Positions 25,033 through 32,889 of a stretch of DNA of 35,043 nt are shown here, one piece after another. The DNA comes from Caldithrix sp. Its GTDB lineage: Bacteria > Zhuqueibacterota > Zhuqueibacteria > Thermofontimicrobiales > Sulfurfontimicrobiaceae. Position 1 is the stretch's first letter; each line of letters opens with the position of its first letter. The stretch spans positions 1 through 35,043 of the forward strand of contig DYKB01000068.1 of assembly GCA_020722815.1 (NCBI GenBank), given 5' to 3'. The translations under genes were made by a program, and so were the position numbers. The notes under the pieces are model-generated. The model saw only the letters and a list, made by a program, of their open reading frames with translations. It had not been told where the DNA came from and ran no database searches.

Positions 25033-26445
25033 ATGAAACGCATGATTTCACTATTAATCCTGGCCTCATTGGCTATTTACTTTGGTGGCTGTGAACAAAC
25101 GCCGGTAACTCCCGGGAACAAACTGGAAGTTGAGCCAGCCCTGCAAAAGTTAGCCCCGTTTGGCTTCAATGCCAATCGTCTCGTGAGTACTGGTTCTGAA
25201 ATTCAGGAAATTACCAATATTTCCTCTTATCTCGAAGAAGGCGAACTGGAAGGTTTGCCCGGAATGAAACCTTTAAAGAAAAAAGTACTCACCCTTTCCG
25301 ATCAGGCGCAATATCAGGGATATAAAGTTCGCGGCTTGCGGAAAGCACTCTCGGATTCATTATATTTCTATGAAGATGATCAGGTGAAAGGGATTCGTAA
25401 GGCTTTATTCTATAATTCCGAAACCGGCAAAGCCCGGTACTATGAAGTTAAGTACAAATTTGCGGCCTTTCAAACTTTAATCTATGATTCTTCAACCGCT
25501 ATCGTGAATTTAAATTTTACGCTGAATGATACGCTGGATGATGTGATTGAAACACTTTTTCAGGTGCAGCGCTTCAAAGAGAGCTTTTTCATTCAAAAAA
25601 TCGTCAATGATGTCAAAATCACCGATTATAAAGGCCGCGAGGTAACAGGGGTCGAGGCCACTAAAAATGCTTATTATCAATCGGATCGCCATCTGATACG
25701 CCTGACCCAATTTGTGGACTTAAATCCCGATAAATCCGGCCATTTGCAGGAGGATTTCGAATTCAAAGATGGAAAATCCTCCTCCCGCAGCGTCACGTTC
25801 CGACCCGATAATACCGGCGAATTTGCCCAAAAATTACGTGATGGAACGATGATAACCGGAAAATTTAATAGTGTTGAGGATGACGGCGTTGGCTATTACG
25901 AAGAAACCACCGATCTTCCGGCCGGCCGTTTTATCGATAAGATTGAAAAATCCGCCCATCTTTCAGTTACAATGCCCGATTCGATTTCAACCACGAATTT
26001 AGTTGAAAGGATTTATTATAATTCGGGAAAAGTGACGACCGATTCAGCAAGTTTTATCAGCCAAAGCCAGTTTGGGGTAAAGAATACGACTATCTATTAT
26101 GCCAAACATAATGGCGAACATGGGAATTTACACGTTATTGAGAATGCTGCTGGCTCAACTCTGGATGGGAATTGGACGACTGTTGAAAATAATTTCATTC
26201 TTATCAGTGCCGAATATTATCTGGATGAAAGTGGTCATATTAATCTTAAAGCCTATACGTCGGAAACCGCCTATAAAAATGGCGAAGCGCCCTTCTTCGT
26301 GGCCGATTACTACTTCGCACCCGATGGCAGTGGCAGCGGCACTTTAAGTTATAATGGTGAAATTTATGACCTGGACTTCAATGAATCCGGTGAAGGCGAA
26401 ATCCGGGCTAATGGTCAAAGCTCTCAAATCCACCTCTTTCAATAA
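25033..26445 (+). CDS. lipoprotein of unknown function
   Basis: This 470-residue protein is not recognised. The N-terminus is a clear lipoprotein signal (MISLLILASLAIYFGGC, lipid Cys about 20) followed by a Thr/Pro linker. The mature part is rich in beta-strand, with repeated Tyr/Asp/Gly-rich stretches such as DGTMITGKFNSVEDDGVGYY and, near the C-terminus, YYFAPDGSGSGTLSYNGEIY. This repetition of D-G-x-G turns suggests a beta-solenoid or MORN/RHS-like extended fold on the outer membrane. A strong AAAAGGAGA site precedes the ATG, so expression may be high once induced. The gene is monocistronic, between a sigma-54-like promoter and a UUCG-loop terminator. Confidence 0.8.
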   Translation: MKRMISLLILASLAIYFGGCEQTPVTPGNKLEVEPALQKLAPFGFNANRLVSTGSEIQEITNISSYLEEGELEGLPGMKPLKKKVLTLSDQAQYQGYKVRGLRKALSDSLYFYEDDQVKGIRKALFYNSETGKARYYEVKYKFAAFQTLIYDSSTAIVNLNFTLNDTLDDVIETLFQVQRFKESFFIQKIVNDVKITDYKGREVTGVEATKNAYYQSDRHLIRLTQFVDLNPDKSGHLQEDFEFKDGKSSSRSVTFRPDNTGEFAQKLRDGTMITGKFNSVEDDGVGYYEETTDLPAGRFIDKIEKSAHLSVTMPDSISTTNLVERIYYNSGKVTTDSASFISQSQFGVKNTTIYYAKHNGEHGNLHVIENAAGSTLDGNWTTVENNFILISAEYYLDESGHINLKAYTSETAYKNGEAPFFVADYYFAPDGSGSGTLSYNGEIYDLDFNESGEGEIRANGQSSQIHLFQ

Positions 26446-26456
26446 AAAGCAGTCAT

Positions 26457-26490
26457 CAGGCAGATGCCTTCGGGCATCTGCCTGTTTTTT
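26457..26490 (+). terminator. intrinsic terminator with UUCG tetraloop
   Basis: CAGGCAGATGCC (26457-26468), loop TTCG, GGCATCTGCCTG (26473-26484), then TTTTTT (26485-26490). A perfect 12-bp stem closed by the very stable C(UUCG)G loop, 11 bases after the lipoprotein stop codon. Confidence 0.95.
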
Positions 26491-26671
26491 ATTTGCATGA
26501 ATCATTTTTTGTTTGATTTTTAGGAAATAAAAATTTATATTCCTTGCAAATAAGAAAAGTATCCTTTTTAAAGATTTCCAGTTCATCATCTCGTCTGCAT
26601 GGTTATCATTCGGGCAAAATGTTGCGAGCGATCTTGATTGAAAGGATACGGAAATAAGCAGGAAAATTCTT

Positions 26672-27997
26672 ATGAAAACTTTATTTTTATTTTTCGTTTT
26701 CTTCTCCATACTTCTCCCTTTTCAGGATCTATTTTCTCAGCCTGTTCCTGCAAACGAACGATTTATTATTGAAAATATTACAATTGAAGGGAATACGAAA
26801 ACCCGAACCGGTGTATTTTTTGAAAATCTTCCATTTACTATTGGTGACACGCTAACCGAACCAGAAATTCATGCCGGAATTCAACAGCTTGAAAAACGAC
26901 ATTTTTTTCACCGCGTGACCCTGCAACCCCGACCGGGTTCAGAACCCGGCAAATTAAATTTAACAATTCAGATCAAGGAAAAATACTGGCCGTCACTTCG
27001 GTTTACGGGGGGTTTTAGCGAAATGAGCGGTTGGTATCTCACCCCGGTCAGCCTGAATATGGACAACTTGCTGGGATTTGGAAATTTGAGTAATCTGAAT
27101 CTGACTATCGGGGATCGGGTGACCAGTCTGGGCTATAATTATGTCAATCCGAATCTCTTCCAGAGCGAAATGGATTTTTATTTCGATCTTTCGATTCGCA
27201 GTCAACAGTTTTTGAATTATATCCAGGATGTCGCGTTAATTCATGAAGTAACCCAAATTGTCTCCTTTTTTGGTTTAAAAAGCCAGGACGGTCTTTTTAG
27301 AAATTTTTTGTTTGGCTGCAATTTCTATCGCACGGTACCAGACTCTTTTTTTACTTATGTTGAAACAAAACAAAAATATTTTGATTTACCCGGAAAAATT
27401 CGTCGTTATACGACCGGGGAGCATACAACTACCGCCCTTTCTATCACTTATGATCTCGATAAACGCGATCAGTCATATTATCCGCAAAAAGGTTATTGGC
27501 TGGGAATGTGGTTTATGCAGGCCAGTACCGGTTTGGGGAGTAAAATCAATTTTACGCGATTCATTCTGGATGCGCGAAAATATATTTCAGTCAATAAATT
27601 CGTATTGGCCGGCAGAATCAAGCTCGGTGCGATTTCCGAAAAAGCGCCGTTTTATGAAAAATTCTATCTGGGCGGACCAAATTCTTTACGCGGGTATGCG
27701 GATCGCAGCCTCAGTCCTGTTGGCGGCGGGGAAAAGCTCGTTCAGGGCGGGCTGGAATTCCGCTTTCCCATGACCCCCCGTCATTTTCCGGAACATTTTT
27801 TAACTGGTGCATTTTTTATTGATAGCGGTGCAAATTTGCTAGCGAATGAAAAGATAAATCAGGACAATTTTTATGGCAGTTATGGCTTCGGTTTTCGTCT
27901 TAAGTTGCCATTTATTCGGCTATTCCGCATCGATGTCGCCTATCCCATGCGCGGGGGGGAAAATCAAATTCATTTTTCGATAGGACATACGTTTTAG
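26672..27997 (+). CDS. Omp85-family outer-membrane beta-barrel protein (BamA/TamA-like, single POTRA)
   Basis: This outer-membrane protein has a signal peptide (about 1-23), one POTRA domain (about 28-105: FIIENITIEGNTKTRTGVFF, then LEKRHFFHRVTLQPRP), and a 16-strand-type barrel of the surface-antigen D15 family. The conserved loop-6 motif is present in YLGGPNSLRGYADRSLSPVG (Arg-Gly-Tyr for the usual RGF/RGY), and the C-terminus is aromatic (IHFSIGHTF), the beta-signal used for barrel assembly. The 441 residues are far fewer than BamA (about 800, five POTRAs), so this is a short member: a TamA/patatin-like or two-partner-type relative, not the essential BamA. It may translocate or insert a specific partner. 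The ATG follows AGCAGGAAA. It stands in its own transcription unit after the terminator at 26457-26490. Confidence 0.85.
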   Translation: MKTLFLFFVFFSILLPFQDLFSQPVPANERFIIENITIEGNTKTRTGVFFENLPFTIGDTLTEPEIHAGIQQLEKRHFFHRVTLQPRPGSEPGKLNLTIQIKEKYWPSLRFTGGFSEMSGWYLTPVSLNMDNLLGFGNLSNLNLTIGDRVTSLGYNYVNPNLFQSEMDFYFDLSIRSQQFLNYIQDVALIHEVTQIVSFFGLKSQDGLFRNFLFGCNFYRTVPDSFFTYVETKQKYFDLPGKIRRYTTGEHTTTALSITYDLDKRDQSYYPQKGYWLGMWFMQASTGLGSKINFTRFILDARKYISVNKFVLAGRIKLGAISEKAPFYEKFYLGGPNSLRGYADRSLSPVGGGEKLVQGGLEFRFPMTPRHFPEHFLTGAFFIDSGANLLANEKINQDNFYGSYGFGFRLKLPFIRLFRIDVAYPMRGGENQIHFSIGHTF

Positions 27998-28660
27998 CGG
28001 CAGGCTATCAATAAATTATGATTCAAGAATTGCAATCATTTTTTTTGATTTAATTGGCGTAAACGTGATGCGTCATATGTAACGAATACACTGAGTTGTT
28101 ATTTAAAAGGTCATGTTTCACGTATTACTTATCACAATTCATCTTGTTTAAATATCAGAAGGTTATCGTTTATTCACTATCGTACACTTTTGAAAAATTT
28201 TCTTTGAGTTACGCTTAGGACCCTCACCCCAACCCGCTCCCCAAGGGCTGATCGTGTCCCACATCTTCTACTGGACACGGGGAGATGGAAAAATGGAGGG
28301 AAATTAGCGCCAACCTGGCACCTTTTGAACTCACCCCCTGGCCCCTTCTCTTGAAAAGAGAGGGGGAAAAGCCGGTTTCTCCCCCTTCTCTTCTCAAGAG
28401 AAGGGGATTAGGGGGATGAGCTCAAAAGAGCGACTGGCAAAAATTTGGCACTTTTTGGCGCTCTATTCCTGTTTGACATCCTCTCCCCGTGTCCAGTAAC
28501 GAGATGTGGGTCAAGATCAGCCCAACGGGAGAGGGCGTAGCTATTCCCTCTTCCCTTTGGGGAGAGGGTTAAGGTGAGGGGTCAGATTTTACATATCAAA
28601 AAGTGTACGGTTGCAAAATCGTTTACAACTTTAATTTGAGAGAATGCTTTTAATCGAAAG
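27998..28660. other. 663-bp intergenic region, mostly the R3 repeat
   Basis: The region between the Omp85 gene and the kinase operon has no reading frame of good quality. It is mostly one long palindromic repeat (28181-28609). The promoter of the kinase operon must lie in the last 50 bases or within the repeat. Confidence 0.6.
28181..28609. repeat. R3 long palindromic repeat, copy 1
   Basis: CGTACACTTTT (28181-28191) is matched by its exact reverse complement at 28599-28609. Inside are GACCCTCACCCCAACCC and GGTGAGGGGTCA arms, CTGGACACGGGGAGATGG opposite CATCCTCTCCCCGTGTCCAG, and nested hairpins built from CCCCTTCTCTTGAAAAGAGA and CTTCTCAAGAGAAGGGG. Related to 32453-32827. It encodes nothing recognisable. 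Confidence 0.75.
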
Positions 28661-29335
28661 ATGATAACAATATTTTTCAAAAAAATTAATTTCTTCATCT
28701 TTGCTATCGGCTTAATTTTTAACTTGCTTATCGCCCGGGAAAATCCGATTCGCTCGGTGGAAATGGTGATTGAACAGGAAAAATTGGTCGCAATCGGTCA
28801 CTTTTCCGGCCTATTGACAGTCGAAATGCGCGAGACCCTGGCCAGTGGCATGAGCACTTCGCTGAATTTCCAGCTAAAACTCATCAATCGCCAAACCCAA
28901 CAGGTGAAGCAATCTTTATATACAATTTTCCTGCGGTATAATGTCTGGGAAAAAAATTATCGTCTGTGGAGTTCATTGCAGGATAGAACTTTTAAAACCG
29001 CTGAAAATTTTGAACATTTTTTAAATGATTCACTCAAATTTCAAATTATTTCAATTAAAAACCTCTCAGCCAACGATAATTTTACATTCATTCTCTATTA
29101 TTCACCACAAAAAATCTCGGACAATCAAAAAACCAAATTAAATGAATGGTTAAAAAATGAAGGTGAAATGAACAAAGCAAAACCGGGGCAGGAATCAGAA
29201 TCGGTTTTTTCCATCAATATCTCCAGCCTCATTTCAATTTTCCTGACCAAAAAAAATGAAAATTCAATCCATTTCTTTCAGACAGCACCTTTTACGCTAC
29301 AGGCATTGAAAAAACATGAAAACACTACGTGGTAA
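28661..29335 (+). CDS. DUF4390-like exported protein of the kinase operon
   Basis: This 224-residue protein has an N-terminal hydrophobic helix or signal (INFFIFAIGLIFNLLIA) and a beta-rich body. The segment AIGHFSGLLTVEMRETLASG, followed by MSTSLNFQLKLINRQ, resembles DUF4390 proteins, which in several phyla are encoded just ahead of NtrY-type kinases. The middle (LRYNVWEKNYRLWSSLQDRT) also fits. The role of DUF4390 is not known; an extracytoplasmic accessory to the kinase is likely. The gene overlaps the kinase gene by 20 bases, so translation is coupled. Confidence 0.65.
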   Translation: MITIFFKKINFFIFAIGLIFNLLIARENPIRSVEMVIEQEKLVAIGHFSGLLTVEMRETLASGMSTSLNFQLKLINRQTQQVKQSLYTIFLRYNVWEKNYRLWSSLQDRTFKTAENFEHFLNDSLKFQIISIKNLSANDNFTFILYYSPQKISDNQKTKLNEWLKNEGEMNKAKPGQESESVFSINISSLISIFLTKKNENSIHFFQTAPFTLQALKKHENTTW

Positions 29336-30773
29336 AATTTTCCTGTTTGTTTCACTTTTACTTTTACTGCCATCTTTGCCCCTTTCCTATTTTGTATTTC
29401 AATTGCTGGATAAAAGCTATCGCATTGGCGTCAATGAGCGGGTGGAATCCGCCCTCGATGGTGCACTGGAAATTTCGGCTGATTTTTATCAGATGCACCG
29501 GTTTCATTTAGAATCATTACTGAACGAACTCATACAAAATAACCAGTTGACCACTGAAAAATTGGCTGAAATGATCAAAACCAAGAAATCCGATGCGCGA
29601 TTCCAATTGAGTACCGTAAATGGTCAGGATTTTCAGGAGCATCTCTTTTCCCCGCAAACAATGACGCGCTTTTTGGATTCTGGAACCGCATTCACCATCT
29701 GGCCGGATCCGGAACATCGTAATCTTTATGCTCTGGCTTGGCTCGACCCAAATTCACTCCTGGAAATTCAATATCCATTACCACTCACTTTTCAAAAATC
29801 CGCCAATCACATTCAGGAGGTGAATCAGATTTATAAAACCCTGGGATTTGCCCGCGATGAAATTCGAAAAAGCTTTATCTATACCTTTTTGAGCATCTAT
29901 TTAACGGGAATTTTATTGGCGTTGGTTGTCATCTTCCAAATTTCTAAAAAAATAACCCAGCCTATCTCACAATTAATTGCGGCAACCCGTGAAATTGGCA
30001 AGGGAAATTTGAATTATCAAATTCAGCGAACGGGACAGGATGAATTTAGTGTGCTGGCAAATTCTTTTAATCTGATGGTGCAGGAATTAAGCGCGAATCA
30101 GCAAAAAATTCTGGAACTGGAAAAAATGGCCACGTGGCAGCAACTGGCGCGGCGGCTGGCACATGAGATTAAAAATCCATTGACGCCCATCCAGTTGATG
30201 GCGCAGCAAATGCGGGATGGCTATGCTGGCCATGATGCGGATTATCAAAAGCAATTGCAGGAATGTACCGGCATCATCGAAGAAGAAGTGGAAAGTCTTC
30301 GAAAATTGGTACGGGAATTTTCGGATTTTGCGCGCCTCCCAGAGTTTCAAATTGAAGAACAGCCGATAAAACCACTGATTGAGAGTCTTGAAAAATTGTA
30401 TCAGCAGCTCAATCTGGAAATAAAATTATCATCCGATGAAATTATCCTCAAATTTGATCATGAATATCTCAAACGCGCGCTGATTAATTTAATTGATAAC
30501 GCCATTGCAGCCAGTCAACCCGCGCAAAAAGTTGTCCTGAAAGTAATTGAAAAAAACGAAACCATTGAAATTGAAGTCATCGATGAAGGGGAAGGGATTC
30601 CCCCCGAAAACCTGAGTAAAATTTTTGAGCCCTATTTTTCCAGCAAGCGCACCGGCGTGGGATTGGGTTTGCCCATTGTTAAAAAGATTGTTGAAGAACA
30701 TCGGGGGCGAATCGAGGTCATTTCAAGACCTGGTGCCGGGACGAATATGCGGGTAATTTTGCCTGGAAAATGA
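29316..30773 (+). CDS. NtrY-like sensor histidine kinase
   Basis: This membrane histidine kinase (485 residues) has a first transmembrane helix at about 8-27 (FVSLLLLLPSLPLSYFVFQL), an extracytoplasmic sensor region to about 185, and a second helix at about 189-211 (YTFLSIYLTGILLALVVIF). A HAMP linker follows (ISQLIAATREIGKGNLNYQI). The phospho-acceptor His283 lies in RRLAHEIKNPLTPIQLMAQQ, the H-box form typical of NtrY-type kinases. The ATPase region shows the N-box NLIDNAIAAS and the G-boxes VIDEGEGIPP and GVGLGLPIVKK. It should phosphorylate the regulator encoded at 31030-32373. A repeat element has entered the gap between the two genes. Confidence 0.93.
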   Translation: MKTLRGKIFLFVSLLLLLPSLPLSYFVFQLLDKSYRIGVNERVESALDGALEISADFYQMHRFHLESLLNELIQNNQLTTEKLAEMIKTKKSDARFQLSTVNGQDFQEHLFSPQTMTRFLDSGTAFTIWPDPEHRNLYALAWLDPNSLLEIQYPLPLTFQKSANHIQEVNQIYKTLGFARDEIRKSFIYTFLSIYLTGILLALVVIFQISKKITQPISQLIAATREIGKGNLNYQIQRTGQDEFSVLANSFNLMVQELSANQQKILELEKMATWQQLARRLAHEIKNPLTPIQLMAQQMRDGYAGHDADYQKQLQECTGIIEEEVESLRKLVREFSDFARLPEFQIEEQPIKPLIESLEKLYQQLNLEIKLSSDEIILKFDHEYLKRALINLIDNAIAASQPAQKVVLKVIEKNETIEIEVIDEGEGIPPENLSKIFEPYFSSKRTGVGLGLPIVKKIVEEHRGRIEVISRPGAGTNMRVILPGK

Positions 30774-30847
30774 AAACTTTGAACCACGAAAAGGATTGAT
30801 TTCGTGCCTTTCATAATTAAAAAAAATAGAACGGATGTATATTAGAA

Positions 30848-31013
30848 CCTAAAATTTTAAAATGGAAATTTATGATGTTATAAATCAATGAAAGACCCCC
30901 TCCTGCCTCCCCCAAATTTCAAAAAACGGAATTTGGGGGAGATATTGAGGGGGTCAATTTCCCACTAAAAACGACTTCACCAGAGAAAAAACGTTTCATT
31001 TTAGAATTTCAGG
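30848..31013 (+). mobile_element. R2 repeat copy B inside the kinase-regulator operon
   Basis: The terminal arms CCTAAAATTTTAAAATGGAA (30848-30867) and TTCATTTTAGAATTTCAGG (30995-31013) pair imperfectly. TAGAA directly flanks both sides (30843-30847 and 31014-31018), as a 5-bp target-site duplication would. Inside is a strong hairpin: CTCCCCCAAATT (30907-30918) with AATTTGGGGGAG (30930-30941), and GACCCCC (30894-30900) with GGGGGTC (30949-30955). It lacks the second hairpin of copies A and C. Confidence 0.75.
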
Positions 31014-31029
31014 TAGAAAGCTTTATATC

Positions 31030-32373
31030 ATGAACCGAAAAATACTCATTCTCGACGATGAACCCAATATTTTGCGTTCGCTGGAGATAATTCTGGCCGC
31101 CGAGGGCTTTGAGGTTTTAAAATCAAAAACCATCCAGGAAGCCACCAGTTATTTAACCAGAGAAAAATTTGGATTTTTTATCATCGATGTCATCCTGCCG
31201 GACGGAGATGGCATCGCTTTTATCGAAAAAATCCGGCAGGCGAATCCAACCGCGATTATTATCATGATTTCAGGGCACGCTTCCATTAAAATGGCCATTG
31301 ACGCGACCCGGAAAGGGGCGGATGATTTTCTGGAAAAGCCGCTTTCGCGCGAAAAACTGCTATTGACCTTGCGAAATTTTGTAAAACGCGTGGAAATTGA
31401 AGAAAAATATGCCCAACTCAAAAAAAGTACCATTAGTCAGGAATTTATTGGCAATAGTCAGCCGATAATCGAGATTAAAAAACAGATCGAAAAAATCGCG
31501 CCGAGTAATAGCAAAGTGCTGATTACGGGTGAAAGCGGTACCGGCAAAGAAATTGTCGCGCTTATGATTCACGAGCGGAGTCCACGCAAAAATAAACGCT
31601 ATGTCAAAATCAATTGTGCGGCCATTCCGGAGGAATTGATTGAATCCGAACTTTTCGGCGTGGAAAAAGGCGCGTATACCGGCGCCACCGAACGCCGCGA
31701 GGGAAAATTCAAACAGGCAGACGGCGGCACCCTTTTTCTGGATGAAATCGGCGATATGTCCCTGAAAACGCAGACGAAAGTCCTCCGCGTGCTCCAGGAT
31801 GGGGAATTTGAACGCGTGGGCGGCAGCGAACTGATTAAAACGGATGTGCGGATTATCGCGGCCACCAACAAAGATCTCAAAAAACTCGTTCAGGAAAAGC
31901 TTTTTCGGGAGGATTTATATTTTCGATTGCATGTGATGCCCATTCATTTGCCGCCATTGCGGGAACGAATCGATGATTTACCGCAGCTCATCAACTATTT
32001 TGTGAATAAATTTGCGCAGGAAAACAATAAATCCCGTCTGAACATCCATCCGGCTGTGCTGAAAAGGCTGCAAGCCTATCCCTGGCCCGGAAATATTCGG
32101 GAGTTGAAAAATGTGGTGGAGCATCTCGTTATCATGGCCGATGGCCCGACCATTGAATCCCGACATTTGCCAGCGAATCTGCTGACGCCCGATTTTGATC
32201 TCAATAAAGTCTTTCTCCAGCAAAAATCGCTCTTCGAATTTCGGGAAGAGATTGAAAAGCGCTACATCCAATATTGCCTCGAACAATTAGACGGCAATAT
32301 TTCCCAGACAGCGCGGGTTTTGCAGGTGGATCGGACGTATTTGCATCGCTTAATTAAGAAATGGGGGAATTAA
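31030..32373 (+). CDS. NtrX/NtrC-type sigma-54-dependent response regulator
   Basis: This 447-residue transcription activator has a receiver domain (about 4-118) with acidic pocket Asp9-Asp10, phospho-acceptor Asp53, switch Ser81 and Lys103. The AAA+ domain (about 138-365) has Walker A GESGTGKE at 167-174, the sigma-54 contact loop as GAYTGA at 214-219 (Tyr replacing the common Phe), and Walker B GGTLFLDEIGD. A Fis-type helix-turn-helix closes the protein (CLEQLDGNISQTARVLQVDR). It should bind upstream enhancer sites and hydrolyse ATP to open sigma-54 promoters; one such candidate promoter is at 24954. The partner kinase is encoded just upstream. The ribosome binding site is weak (GAAAG, 9 bases before the ATG) and lies at the edge of the R2 insertion. 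Confidence 0.94.
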   Translation: MNRKILILDDEPNILRSLEIILAAEGFEVLKSKTIQEATSYLTREKFGFFIIDVILPDGDGIAFIEKIRQANPTAIIIMISGHASIKMAIDATRKGADDFLEKPLSREKLLLTLRNFVKRVEIEEKYAQLKKSTISQEFIGNSQPIIEIKKQIEKIAPSNSKVLITGESGTGKEIVALMIHERSPRKNKRYVKINCAAIPEELIESELFGVEKGAYTGATERREGKFKQADGGTLFLDEIGDMSLKTQTKVLRVLQDGEFERVGGSELIKTDVRIIAATNKDLKKLVQEKLFREDLYFRLHVMPIHLPPLRERIDDLPQLINYFVNKFAQENNKSRLNIHPAVLKRLQAYPWPGNIRELKNVVEHLVIMADGPTIESRHLPANLLTPDFDLNKVFLQQKSLFEFREEIEKRYIQYCLEQLDGNISQTARVLQVDRTYLHRLIKKWGN

Positions 32374-32889
32374 AGCATTCTTATCTTTCCAATACGTTTC
32401 AATTTACAACAATCATCGTTAAGAACAAGAGATGAAAGAAATTGCAGGCATCTGACCCTCACCCCAACCATATCCTGGGGGAAGAGGGCGCAGCGATTCC
32501 CTCTCCCTTTGGGCTGATCCTTACCCACATCTCGTTACTGGACACGGGGAAGTGGCTACTCCCCTTCCCTTATTTTAAGGGAAGGGGCTGGGGGATGGGT
32601 TAAAAAAGGGGGTTGATAAGTACAAAATTTAACGATTGCGCATTGTCACTATCAAATTTTACCCAAAAAAATGTTACATTGTTACGTCAATCTCCTTTTT
32701 ACCTATCCCCTGGCCTCTTCCCTAAAAAACAGGGAAGGGGAATTGATAATTTTTCGCCGTCTCCCCGTGTCCCGTAAAAAATGTGGGACACGATTAGCCC
32801 TCTGGGAGAGGGTGAGGGTGAGGGTCAATAGGATGATTTAACTAATTATTAATTTTAATTAATTATCACCCTGACCTGACGACAATACA
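32374..32889. other. 516-bp region between convergent genes, mostly the R3 repeat
   Basis: Both flanking genes end here. The region is mainly the R3 repeat copy (32453-32827), with strong internal hairpins that could serve as bidirectional terminators. No reading frame of interest is seen. Confidence 0.6.
32453..32827. repeat. R3 long palindromic repeat, copy 2
   Basis: TGACCCTCACC (32453-32463) is matched by its exact reverse complement at 32817-32827. The interior repeats the copy-1 words in both orientations: TTACTGGACACGGGGA and CTCCCCGTGTCCCGTAA, plus the hairpin arms CCCCTTCCCTTATTTTAAGG and CTTCCCTAAAAAACAGGGAA. Confidence 0.75.

Noticed and set aside
27312..27773. 153-codon plus-strand open frame
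   Set aside because: Out-of-frame shadow within the Omp85 barrel, which is itself intact through the C-terminal aromatic residue.
28457..28474. TTGGCACTTTTTGGCGCT as a sigma-54 promoter for the kinase operon
   Set aside because: The -12 half reads GGCG instead of TTGC, and the sequence is part of the R3 palindrome.
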